From Yersinia kristensenii (GTDB taxonomy: Bacteria; Pseudomonadota; Gammaproteobacteria; Enterobacterales; Enterobacteriaceae), in assembly GCF_900460525.1 (NCBI RefSeq), contig NZ_UHIY01000001.1, forward strand, positions 2,232,001-2,296,000: a stretch of DNA of 64,000 bases, written 5' to 3'. The translations under genes were made by a program, and so were the position numbers. Below are positions 9,424 through 17,815 of this stretch, one piece after another (within the stretch, counting starts at the first letter, position 1; each line of letters begins with the position of its first letter). Under the pieces are notes generated by a model. It was not told the DNA's origin. It was given only the letters and a program-made list of their open reading frames with translations, and made no database searches.

Positions 9424-10395
9424 TTATTTGATGGACAAAACAGAGCGGATATCACTGTTTTTATTCAGATCCCAGACATCCGCCACCTCTTCCAGCTTAT
9501 GAACTTGGGTGTCAATGCTGATTTTTTGCTGTGCCGCGAGGCTGAAGATATCCGTCACAATTTGTTTCAACTCAGGGATTGGCGGGAAATTACCGGTACC
9601 ACTGCCCAGTAGGTGCAGATTGGCACTGCGTAAAACGGCGGAAGGAAGCTGTAGCGTCGGAGAGGCCATGGATCCAACATTAACCAAGCGGATACCACGA
9701 TCTGAATCATTGGCGTGAGATGTTAAATCATGGCGGGTCAGTGCGGCGAAAAGCGCCTCAGTCGCTGGCCCCCAGATATAATCCACAATCACATGGTAAC
9801 CCGTCGGCCCTGCGGCTTGAACAAATGCGTCCGCCAGCTCCGCTCCTTGTAAGGTCAGATCCACCGTGGCATCGGCCCCCAGTGTTGCCAAAACCTCCTG
9901 GCGTCGGCCCGCCGCAATAATTCTACCCGCACCAAGATGACGCGCGGCAGCGATAGCCAGTTTGCCGGAAGTGCCGGTAGCACCCATAATCAGCACTGTT
10001 TCACCTGGTTGGATTTTAGCCCGCCAGACAAGGGGCAGCCACGCGGCTAATCCCGGATTAATCAATGCTGCCGCAGTGGCATCATTAACCTCAGGCGGTA
10101 CCGGGACATACCAAGAGGCGACTGCTTTTTCTGCCATCGCGCCAAAAGGGGGGCGGAATGAAGCAAAATATACTCGTGAGCCATCCGATAGAGACCCAAT
10201 GCCATCGGTGCCTGGCACAATGGGGAGAATTTTCGGACTTGAATAATGTGTTCCTCTCACTATGGCGCGATCAAGTTGTTTAATACCCGCGGCGATAACA
10301 TTCACTACTGTTTCACCCGCTATAGGGGTGGGTTCAGCAAATTGCCCCAAAACAGGGGGCTTTCCCAAGGTCTGAACGATTGCGGCCTTCATCAT
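9424..10395 (-). CDS. Zinc-independent MDR-family quinone oxidoreductase-like protein
   Basis: A 323-residue medium-chain dehydrogenase/reductase of the quinone-oxidoreductase type: an N-terminal GroES-like domain (with V-P-G-T-D-G-I-G near residue 65) and a Rossmann NADPH-binding domain with the A-T-G-T-S-G-K-L nucleotide loop near residue 140. The cysteine/histidine zinc ligands of classical alcohol dehydrogenases are not evident. The adjacent SDR gene has the same direction, about 90 bp upstream. Together with the divergent HxlR regulator they resemble electrophile- or aldehyde-responsive modules. The substrate is unknown. Confidence 0.82.
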   Translation of the reverse strand: MMKAAIVQTLGKPPVLGQFAEPTPIAGETVVNVIAAGIKQLDRAIVRGTHYSSPKILPIVPGTDGIGSLSDGSRVYFASFRPPFGAMAEKAVASWYVPVPPEVNDATAAALINPGLAAWLPLVWRAKIQPGETVLIMGATGTSGKLAIAAARHLGAGRIIAAGRRQEVLATLGADATVDLTLQGAELADAFVQAAGPTGYHVIVDYIWGPATEALFAALTRHDLTSHANDSDRGIRLVNVGSMASPTLQLPSAVLRSANLHLLGSGTGNFPPIPELKQIVTDIFSLAAQQKISIDTQVHKLEEVADVWDLNKNSDIRSVLSIK

Positions 10396-10488
10396 TTCGC
10401 CTCACTTTAGTGTGCCATCAAGAATATGTTTCAATCTGCACCTAATTTATTTTGAAGACAATATGTTCAGTAAGTGACTAATTTCCAG

Positions 10489-11238
10489 CTAAAGACTGCT
10501 GACGCCGCCATCGACCCGAAACTCCGTTCCGACCACGAAACTGGATTCATCCGAAGCCAGAAATACTGCTGCGTGAGCAATTTCAGCCGGTGTTCCCATT
10601 CTTTTAATCGGCACTAACTGACGAATTTGCTCTGTCAGTTTTTCTTCTTCACTACCGGATAACCCCAGTTTTTGCAGGGCAGGAGTCTGTGTCGGCCCAG
10701 GGCTTAGCCCATTAACCCGAATTCCTCTGTCACTCCACTCGCCGGATAATGTCCGCGCAAGAGAAAGTAACCCCGCCTTGCTGGCGGCATAAACACTGCT
10801 TTGGGGCAAACCAATATGGACACTTGCCGAACCGCAAAGAATGACAGACGCGGGGTTAGCCAGCAGTGGAAGCAATGATTGCAACAGGAAAAAAGGGCCC
10901 TTTAGATTGGTTGAGATGACTCGTTCAAAGCTAGTTTCATCCCACTCCTCTATTGGATTGTGAGTCACATCACCAGCATTGATATAAACGACATCCAGAT
11001 GTGGCCAGCTTTCAGCAAGTTTAGCCGCCAGTTGCGATTGGTCGGCGATATTGCTGGCATCACTTTTTAATAGCCAAACACGCTCTCCGAGTTCGGCATG
11101 TACCGCTTGCAATGCGGCTTCATTTCGGCCGGTAATCGCGACAGTTGCCCCTTCGGCCAGAAACTGGCGCGCAGTTTCCAACCCGATACCGCTAGTACCA
11201 CCGGTAATCAATGCATACTTATCTTTCAAACGATTCAT
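10489..11238 (-). CDS. Short-chain dehydrogenase/reductase
   Basis: A 249-residue NAD(P)-dependent SDR of the classical type. It has the T-G-G-T-S-G-I-G cofactor motif near the N-terminus, N-A-G at about residue 85, catalytic Ser and Y-A-A-S-K at about 145-155, and the usual C-terminal D-G-G. The ATG at 11236-11238 is chosen because an AGGAAGG ribosome site lies 6 nt before it; a longer reading to 11262 has no such site. It is divergent from an HxlR-type regulator, which probably controls it. Confidence 0.88.
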   Translation of the reverse strand: MNRLKDKYALITGGTSGIGLETARQFLAEGATVAITGRNEAALQAVHAELGERVWLLKSDASNIADQSQLAAKLAESWPHLDVVYINAGDVTHNPIEEWDETSFERVISTNLKGPFFLLQSLLPLLANPASVILCGSASVHIGLPQSSVYAASKAGLLSLARTLSGEWSDRGIRVNGLSPGPTQTPALQKLGLSGSEEEKLTEQIRQLVPIKRMGTPAEIAHAAVFLASDESSFVVGTEFRVDGGVSSL

Positions 11239-11285
11239 GATGAGCCTTCCTATTGAGAGCAATGGAGGACTATTTTTAATATAAA

Positions 11286-11320
11286 AGTATCTAAAGTATA
11301 GTAGGTACCAATTTGATACT
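11286..11320. promoter_or_regulatory. Candidate HxlR operator in the SDR/HxlR divergent promoter
   Basis: Inverted repeat AGTATC (11286-11291) and GATACT (11315-11320) with a GGTACC centre between them, all within the roughly 100-bp divergent promoter region. HxlR-type regulators commonly bind such palindromes near their own genes. This is an inference from symmetry only. Confidence 0.35.
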
Positions 11321-11340
11321 AAAGATGGAGCAGGAATGTA

Positions 11341-11724
11341 ATGACAGCTTATCAGCCCCTCACACCTAAAAATAAATCGCTATCCGCTAGCGTCATCGCA
11401 GAAGAAAAGTGCCCAATGGTGCAATTCGTTGAGCTTATTGCCGGGAAATGGGCAATACCTATTCTCTATCGTTTGATAGTGACTGCTGGCCCGATTCGAT
11501 TTGGTGAGCTACAGCGGGCGATTGCCCCTATTACCCAAAAAGAGCTGACCCGACAACTGCGTGCTTTTGAGCAACGTGGGTTGGTTCATCGCACAATCTA
11601 TGCCGAAGTGCCGCCACGTGTTGAATATGAGATTACCTCTTTAGGAAAAACATTAAAGCCAACACTGGACTCTCTGGCGCAATGGATGAGGGATAACCAT
11701 CGAGAACTTAATAACAACATGTAG
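11341..11724 (+). CDS. HxlR-family winged-helix regulator
   Basis: A 127-residue regulator with the HxlR domain at about 25-115. The family hallmarks are C-P-M-V-Q-F-V-E-L-I-A-G-K-W at the start, R-F-G-E-L-Q-R-A-I in the recognition region and P-P-R-V-E-Y-E-I-T in the wing. A cysteine in the usual position (residue 25) may be a redox or electrophile sensor, as in other HxlR proteins. It is divergent from the SDR gene. An AGGA ribosome site precedes the ATG. Confidence 0.9.
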   Translation: MTAYQPLTPKNKSLSASVIAEEKCPMVQFVELIAGKWAIPILYRLIVTAGPIRFGELQRAIAPITQKELTRQLRAFEQRGLVHRTIYAEVPPRVEYEITSLGKTLKPTLDSLAQWMRDNHRELNNNM

Positions 11725-11873
11725 TTTGGGTGGTTAGAAATCAAGAATCGGCTTATTTTTTCGTAATCTATCTATTATCTATCGCGTAAAACAAGTTGGA
11801 TGTACTACATTTAATAGACTGCTCATTAATTGCGCAGCATCGAAAATAACAACAATAATTTGAAGGAGAGAGT

Positions 11874-12629
11874 ATGAGTAAGATAACCGGTTGTTGTTCA
11901 GAAGATAGCCATCCTAATAGCCGAAGGACTGTGCTAAAAGCTGCTTTGGGCATCACCGCTGCGGGTGTTATTGGCGGGATTGGGCTAGGGCTACCTCAGA
12001 TATCATATGCAGCCTCTTTGACACGAGAAGAACGGGATAAATTAACACCCGATCAGATAATAGAGGGATTGAAGCAAGGTAATAAAAGATTTGTTTCCGG
12101 GAAAATGCAACAACACGATTATCTCGCACAAAAACGCAGCAGTGCAGAAGGACAATTCCCTGCGGCAGTTATATTGAGCTGCATTGATTCCCGAGCGCCA
12201 GCTGAAATTGTTCTGGATACAGGAATTGGTGAAACATTCAATGCCAGGATTGCCGGTAATATTTCTAATGATGATTTGTTAGGTAGCATGGAGTTTGCTT
12301 GTGCTGCCGCGGGGGCAAAAGTTATTTTGGTCATGGGGCATACTGCTTGCGGTGCTGTCAAAGGCGCTATTGATAACGTAGAACTTGGCAACCTGACTGG
12401 TCTCCTCGATAAAATTAAGCCCGCGATTAAAACGACTCAATTTGACGGTGAGAAGAGTAGTAAAAACGAAAAATATGTAGATGCTGTCGCGAAGAATAAT
12501 GTGAAGCACACTATTGATGAGATTCGTAAAAATAGTGAAATAATTAATAAATTAGAGAAAGAAGGGAAAGTGAAGATTGTAGGCAGTATGTATAACCTAA
12601 ATGGCGGTGAAGTCGAGTTCTTCATGTAA
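11874..12629 (+). CDS. Tat-exported beta-carbonic anhydrase
   Basis: Interconverts CO2 and bicarbonate. The 251-residue protein carries a twin-arginine signal (S-R-R-T-V-L-K at 16-22, then a hydrophobic stretch ending about residue 47), so it should be folded and loaded with zinc in the cytoplasm and sent to the periplasm. The beta-class zinc ligands and catalytic pair are all present: C103, D105, R107, H156, C159. It stands alone with its own terminator just upstream of the AT-rich T2SS block. Most beta-carbonic anhydrases of enterobacteria (Can, CynT) are cytoplasmic; this resembles the exported subgroup. Confidence 0.92.
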   Translation: MSKITGCCSEDSHPNSRRTVLKAALGITAAGVIGGIGLGLPQISYAASLTREERDKLTPDQIIEGLKQGNKRFVSGKMQQHDYLAQKRSSAEGQFPAAVILSCIDSRAPAEIVLDTGIGETFNARIAGNISNDDLLGSMEFACAAAGAKVILVMGHTACGAVKGAIDNVELGNLTGLLDKIKPAIKTTQFDGEKSSKNEKYVDAVAKNNVKHTIDEIRKNSEIINKLEKEGKVKIVGSMYNLNGGEVEFFM

Positions 12630-12646
12630 TAACTCGAGGTTCTCAA

Positions 12647-12685
12647 TTCCCCTTGGGCGCTCTCAAGGGGAATATCAAATTTTTT
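12647..12685 (+). terminator. Rho-independent terminator of the carbonic anhydrase gene
   Basis: 9-bp perfect stem TTCCCCTTG/CAAGGGGAA with an 8-nt loop, followed by an AT-rich stretch with a run of six T. Confidence 0.85.
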
Positions 12686-13316
12686 CAGTTTAATATTAAT
12701 TTATATATCCTGTAATTTTTTTTATTGACATAACACTCTTGGTCGTAATTAAAATTTGTGGTTATATGTTTAAAGCAAGGGTTGCACGATAAAATAGACA
12801 TATATAGTGATGAGAGTATTTTAGTTAAACCTTAAGCTATATGAATTATATAAATCAATAAATAGACCTTACAGAGACAAGTAAAAAGTACATATAATGT
12901 TATTATTATGTTTCAATAGTAAACAACTTGATTTGACATTATTAAATAATATTTATTTCTTGAGTTTTTTAATTATTATTGTATGTTAACTCAGTGGTTG
13001 CGTGTATTTTTCTAAATGAATAAAGTAATGTATAGATATTTGAAATGGAAATATTTCCTTTATATGGCTGAGTTATTTCATCATCATTGTTAATGCATGG
13101 TTTAATTGTATCATTATACAATCTGGTCGTTTTTTTCTATCATTGGGATGTTTTTTTGTATAGGAAAGTCATTTAAAATATCAAATATAATTAAAAAATA
13201 TAATTTAATTGGATTTATTCATTAAGTAAGCACGATACTAATCACTAGTTCTCTTATCACATCTGTAGTGTGATTAATTGTTATTAACTGAGTGAATATA
13301 TTTGTAGGGGTTATAT
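12686..13316. other. AT-rich intergenic region upstream of the T2SS block
   Basis: About 630 bp of very AT-rich DNA with no convincing open frame. It marks a sharp composition change from the carbonic anhydrase gene. It probably holds the promoter of the winged-helix regulator at 13317; a TAGGGG ribosome site lies 7 nt before that ATG. The composition suggests H-NS binding, which is inferred. I see no tRNA, integrase or attachment repeat. Confidence 0.5.
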
Positions 13317-13733
13317 ATGTACGTTGATACAGTCTCTGTTGTTTCTGGTAGTAAGTTTATTGATATTAATGGTAAAGGGGTGATTGACTATGAAAAAGAG
13401 ATATCACTGGATTGCTGTATGAATAAAATACATTTCCACTCTAAAAAATTAACTATTGATATTAATGAAAAACAAAAGAGATTGGTAATGTGCTTGTTTA
13501 ATGATGTCAATAGAAAACAAGATATTATTAAGGTTGTATGGTATGAAAATCATAAGAGCATTTCAGATAATAACTATCATCAATTGATACATAAATTCAG
13601 AGTACATCTGAAAAATGCTGGTATACCTGATGGAATCGTAAAAACCATAAATAGATACGGACTTAGATTAGATTCAGGGATCTTGAGTGCTATGGTATCA
13701 AGTAAGACAACAGATAGGTTTGTTGGATATTAA
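13317..13733 (+). CDS. Short OmpR/ToxR-type winged-helix protein
   Basis: A 138-residue protein with a single winged-helix DNA-binding domain of the Trans_reg_C type at about residues 40-125. The recognition region has K-Q-D-I-I-K-V-V-W and the wing has V-K-T-I-N-R-Y-G-L-R-L. There is no receiver domain, no membrane segment and no C-terminal sensor, so it looks like a stand-alone cytoplasmic DNA-binding domain similar in layout to the DNA-binding part of HilA/CadC-type activators. It is the first gene of the AT-rich block and lies about 55 bp before gspC in the same direction, so a role in T2SS expression is plausible. No named homologue is recognised. Confidence 0.7.
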   Translation: MYVDTVSVVSGSKFIDINGKGVIDYEKEISLDCCMNKIHFHSKKLTIDINEKQKRLVMCLFNDVNRKQDIIKVVWYENHKSISDNNYHQLIHKFRVHLKNAGIPDGIVKTINRYGLRLDSGILSAMVSSKTTDRFVGY

Positions 13734-13788
13734 TAATAGTATTCTGTTCTTATATTATATTTCACTAAATCGCGCATGAGAGGTCAGG

Positions 13789-14304
13789 GTGTTATCATTT
13801 TTTAATCTGATAGTCATAACACCCTATAAAATATTAGTTAATAGGAAAAAAATTATACTGGAAATTATTATCATATTGTGCTTTTTTTATCAAGTTAGCG
13901 TTGGTTTTAATATGGTGATGGGGGGGAGTAAAAGAACAGTTCCATTATTATATGAAGGTGAATGGGATAACGGAGAAGATATTAACTTGATAAATAAAAC
14001 TAAAATGGTAGAAGAAATAAAGAATACTATTTTTTTTAAAAGAAAATATAAAGAGGATGATAAAGAAATAATCATAGAGTTTGAAAATATTTCAAACTCA
14101 CCACTTTATACTGGTACTCTAAAGTTAGTGGGGGTATTAGAGCATACGGATAAGGCAAACTCTATTGCTATTCTAGAGTTTAAGAGGAAACAAAATTTAT
14201 ACTTAGAGGGTGATAAAATAGACGCTATTACTATCATTAAGATATTAAAAGACCGGATTATAGTCAATGAAAATGGAGGGTATTACACGCTTGTAATATT
14301 ATGA
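13789..14304 (+). CDS. gspC: T2SS inner-membrane protein GspC, short form without PDZ
   Basis: GspC links the inner-membrane platform to the secretin. The 171-residue protein has a short cytoplasmic N-terminus, one membrane segment at about 22-42 and a homology-region (HR) domain at about 95-170, recognised by L-K-L-V-G-V-L-E-H and the later G-D-K-I-D-A. It ends right after the HR domain, so the PDZ or coiled-coil domain of longer GspC proteins (about 270-300 residues) is absent. The start is GTG, preceded by GAGAGG. gspD follows about 35 bp downstream. Confidence 0.82.
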   Translation: MLSFFNLIVITPYKILVNRKKIILEIIIILCFFYQVSVGFNMVMGGSKRTVPLLYEGEWDNGEDINLINKTKMVEEIKNTIFFKRKYKEDDKEIIIEFENISNSPLYTGTLKLVGVLEHTDKANSIAILEFKRKQNLYLEGDKIDAITIIKILKDRIIVNENGGYYTLVIL

Positions 14305-14340
14305 TTCAATCACCCTTATGTTTTTATAAAGGGGCTTTTC

Positions 14341-16323
14341 ATGTACTGTAATAATAAAATATTTTTATCCTATGCTAATATAGTTGAGGTTTTTTTAAGA
14401 TTAAATTTATTTTGTATGAAGTTATTGAAATTTATTATTTTAGCTTCTGCTTTACCTATAGTAGTCTATGGTTCCAGTTTCTCAGCATCATTCAGAGATG
14501 CTGATATAAAAGAGTTTATTAATACGGTGAGTAAGAATATTAATAAAACTATAATTATAGATCCCAAAGTTCAAGGAGTGGTTAGCGTCCGTAGTTTTGA
14601 ACAATTAGATAAAGATAAATATTATCAGTTCTTTCTAAACGTACTTGATGTTTATGGGTACACAGTCGTTGAAATGCCTAATGATATATTAAAGGTCATA
14701 CCTGCAAAACGTGCAAAAAACTCAGTTGTTCCTCTACAAAAGAATGCAGAAGAAACCCAAGGTGATGAGCTTATTAACCGGGTTTTTAAACTTAAATATA
14801 TTTTAGCGAAGAACTTGGCTCCATTACTCCGTCAGTTAAATGATAATACTGAGTCAGGAAGCATTATTAATTATGATCCATCAAATGTAATACTTATTAC
14901 AGGGCGTGCAGCGGTAGTCAATCGTTTATATAGTATTATCGGCACATTAGACCAACCTGGGGATGCAGAGATTGAACTCTATCAATTGAATCATGCCCTA
15001 GCTGCCGATATTATTAAATTAGTCAATCAAGTTATAAATCCAGTAAGCACAACTAAAAAAGATTTATTCAATACCGGGAAAGTTATTGCAGATGAGAGAA
15101 CTAATTCAGTCTTAATCAGTGGTGATAGCCATACCAGAAAAAGAGCTATTAAAATGATAAAGAGGCTTGACCAACAACAAGATAACGATGGAACTACTAA
15201 AGTTGTTTATATGAAGTATGCTCAGGCATCAAAGTTATTGGATGTATTAAATGGTGTCAGCAATGGAATTCAAAGTGATAATACTAAAAAATTGGTTGGG
15301 AAAAGCAATGCTGGAAATGTGTCTATAAGGGCATATGATCAGACAAATGCTTTAGTGATTACTGCTCATTCAAAAATAATGAAAGAATTAGATCAGGTTA
15401 TTGAAAAACTAGATGTTAGACGGGCTCAGGTATTGGTTGAAGCTATTATAGTTGAAACTCAAAATGGAGAAGGGCTAAATCTGGGTATTAAATGGGCTAA
15501 TAAGTTTCATGGGGGGGTTAATTTTCTCCAAAATCCAGATAGAATAAGAGCAAATAATAACAGTGAAAACCCCATACCCACGGTAATATCAGGGTTAACA
15601 GCCGGTTTCTACAAAGGAAATTGGGATGGTCTGTTCACTGCTCTGGCAACTAATTCAAATAATAATATTCTTGCTACGCCAAGTATTGTCACTCTAGATA
15701 ATATGGAGGCTGAGTTCAATGTCGGTCAAGAAGTCCCGGTGCTGACTTCGACACAAACAACGGCTACAGATAAGGTATATAACTCGATTTCGAGACAATC
15801 GGTTGGTGTTATGCTGAAAGTCAAACCACAGATAAATAAAGGTGATTCAGTTCTGCTGGAAATTCGGCAAGAGGTATCAAGTGTTGCTGACAGTTCTGGT
15901 ACTAATGCCAATAATTTAGGTTCGGTTTTTAATAAGAGAGTTGTTAACAATGCAGTATTGGTTAAAAGTGGTGAAACAGTTGTCGTTGGGGGGCTATTAG
16001 ATAAAAAACTGAGTAAGGTTATAAATAAAGTTCCTTTTTTAGGTGATATTCCTTTAATTGGTCGACTATTCCAGCAGAGGAAAGAAAATATTGAAAAAAG
16101 TAACCTGATTCTATTTATCAGGCCAACAATACTCAGAGAGACGAATGATTATAGTAAAGTTACGGCAGATAAATATGCTGAGCATAATAATTTGTATTCT
16201 ATAGATATAAAAGAACCTATAGAAATATTATCAGATAAAATAAATAATGATGAATTCAACTCTCTTAAAAATGACATAGTAAAATTTTATGAAATGATAG
16301 GGGTAAAATATGACCCTAAGTAA
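14341..16323 (+). CDS. gspD: T2SS outer-membrane secretin GspD
   Basis: Forms the multimeric secretion pore of the outer membrane. The 660-residue protein has the N0 domain just after the signal peptide (S-F-S-A-S-F-R-D-A-D-I-K-E-F), repeated N1-N3 domains at about 140-390, and the secretin core with the V-P-F-L-G-D-I-P-L-I-G-R-L-F signature near residue 570. A C-terminal tail of about 60 residues may be the pilotin-binding S domain, which fits the gspS gene nearby. The ATG at 14341 has an AAAGGGG ribosome site but gives an unusually long leader; an internal ATG at 14416 would give a standard signal peptide. Confidence 0.95.
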   Translation: MYCNNKIFLSYANIVEVFLRLNLFCMKLLKFIILASALPIVVYGSSFSASFRDADIKEFINTVSKNINKTIIIDPKVQGVVSVRSFEQLDKDKYYQFFLNVLDVYGYTVVEMPNDILKVIPAKRAKNSVVPLQKNAEETQGDELINRVFKLKYILAKNLAPLLRQLNDNTESGSIINYDPSNVILITGRAAVVNRLYSIIGTLDQPGDAEIELYQLNHALAADIIKLVNQVINPVSTTKKDLFNTGKVIADERTNSVLISGDSHTRKRAIKMIKRLDQQQDNDGTTKVVYMKYAQASKLLDVLNGVSNGIQSDNTKKLVGKSNAGNVSIRAYDQTNALVITAHSKIMKELDQVIEKLDVRRAQVLVEAIIVETQNGEGLNLGIKWANKFHGGVNFLQNPDRIRANNNSENPIPTVISGLTAGFYKGNWDGLFTALATNSNNNILATPSIVTLDNMEAEFNVGQEVPVLTSTQTTATDKVYNSISRQSVGVMLKVKPQINKGDSVLLEIRQEVSSVADSSGTNANNLGSVFNKRVVNNAVLVKSGETVVVGGLLDKKLSKVINKVPFLGDIPLIGRLFQQRKENIEKSNLILFIRPTILRETNDYSKVTADKYAEHNNLYSIDIKEPIEILSDKINNDEFNSLKNDIVKFYEMIGVKYDPK

Positions 16324-17815
16324 ATCTGAATTACTGCCATTAGCTTTTAGCTGGGCAAGGGATAATGGTGTTATTTTAGCGCCTGTTAAACAAGGTTACC
16401 ATATTATTTGCCGTAACTCCGCTTCTCTTGAGGCAATACTTGAAGGTAACAGAGTCGGCAATCAACCTATTGGGCTCCAAATCGTGGCCGATGATGAGTT
16501 TGACCTCCAACTTGCTACCGTATATCAAAATAGCTCAGTACAATCACATAAGATAATGAATGCTATAAGTGATGAAATTGCTATTTATTCGTTTAGTGGT
16601 GATCTTCCCATTAGTGAGGATTTACTCGATAGTGACAATGAAGCCCCAGTAATAAAACTAATAAATACAATCTTGGTAGAGGCCATTAAGGAATTAGCTT
16701 CAGATATACATATAGAATCTTTCGATGAGAAAATAATTATAAGATTTCGTATTGATGGTGTACTAAAAAACATATTAGAACTACAACGTCGAGTTGCGTT
16801 ATTATTAGTTTCTAGAATTAAAATCATGGCAAAATTAGATATTGCAGAAAAACGTATCCCACAAGATGGCCGTATGGCGCTCAGTTTAGCCGGACGATCA
16901 TTGGATGTTCGTGTCTCGGTATTGCCAGTAAATCATGGTGAGCGAGTTGTCATGCGCCTATTAGACAAAAATAGCCTTAAACTAGATTTAGAATGTTTGG
17001 GGATGTCGAAAAAAAACTGCCACACTATGAAATCATTGGTTGTTAAACCTCATGGTATTATATTAATCGTTGGGCCTACTGGTGCAGGTAAAAGCACTAC
17101 GCTCTATGCTGCATTAATGGGAATAGATGCATGCGAAAGGAATATCATGACAGTGGAGGATCCTATTGAATTTGACATAGATAGAATTTCTCAGACGCAA
17201 GTTAATTCAAAGATCGATATGACTTTTTCACGTAGCTTAAGAGCAATTCTGCGCCAAGACCCTGATGTTATTTTGATCGGTGAAATACGAGATGCAGAAA
17301 CCGCACAAATAGCAGTTCAAGCTTCTTTAACTGGGCATTTAGTTTTATCAACATTGCACGCTAACAGTGCGATTGGTGCTGTCACTAGACTCAAAGATAT
17401 GGGCATTGAACCATTTATGTTATCGAGTTCATTGTTGGCTGTTTTATCTCAACGCTTAGTTAGAAGATTATGTGCTGAATGCAGACAACAATACTCTTAC
17501 CCGCAGGATGCTCTAAAAATGTTGAATATTTATGATCAAACTCCTATGGAGGGACATGGCTTTCGTGCTGTTGGCTGTAATCATTGTAATAAAACAGGTT
17601 ATCGTGGGCGAATCGCTTTACATGAATTGCTAATTATTAATAACAAGTTACGTGAGGGTATTTATAAAGGGGACAGTGAACTTGAATTAAATAAAGTAGC
17701 TAAGGGATATATACGCAGCATTGAGAAAGATGGTATTGAAAAAATAATTATAGGCCTCACGACAATAGAAGAAGTAATGAGGGTAAGTTTAGAAGATAAA
17801 CATGCCGATATTTAA
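16310..17815 (+). CDS. gspE: T2SS cytoplasmic ATPase GspE
   Basis: Powers pseudopilus assembly from the cytoplasmic face. The 501-residue protein has an N-terminal GspE/PilB domain, then the ATPase domain with Walker A at 255-262 (G-P-T-G-A-G-K-S), the Asp box around D-P-I-E-F, Walker B in D-P-D-V-I-L-I-G-E-I-R-D and the His box in L-S-T-L-H-A-N. A four-cysteine zinc motif (C-A-E-C ... C-N-H-C) lies at about 394-425, as in GspE proteins. Length is normal. It overlaps gspD by 14 bp, which indicates translational coupling. Confidence 0.97.
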   Translation: MTLSKSELLPLAFSWARDNGVILAPVKQGYHIICRNSASLEAILEGNRVGNQPIGLQIVADDEFDLQLATVYQNSSVQSHKIMNAISDEIAIYSFSGDLPISEDLLDSDNEAPVIKLINTILVEAIKELASDIHIESFDEKIIIRFRIDGVLKNILELQRRVALLLVSRIKIMAKLDIAEKRIPQDGRMALSLAGRSLDVRVSVLPVNHGERVVMRLLDKNSLKLDLECLGMSKKNCHTMKSLVVKPHGIILIVGPTGAGKSTTLYAALMGIDACERNIMTVEDPIEFDIDRISQTQVNSKIDMTFSRSLRAILRQDPDVILIGEIRDAETAQIAVQASLTGHLVLSTLHANSAIGAVTRLKDMGIEPFMLSSSLLAVLSQRLVRRLCAECRQQYSYPQDALKMLNIYDQTPMEGHGFRAVGCNHCNKTGYRGRIALHELLIINNKLREGIYKGDSELELNKVAKGYIRSIEKDGIEKIIIGLTTIEEVMRVSLEDKHADI

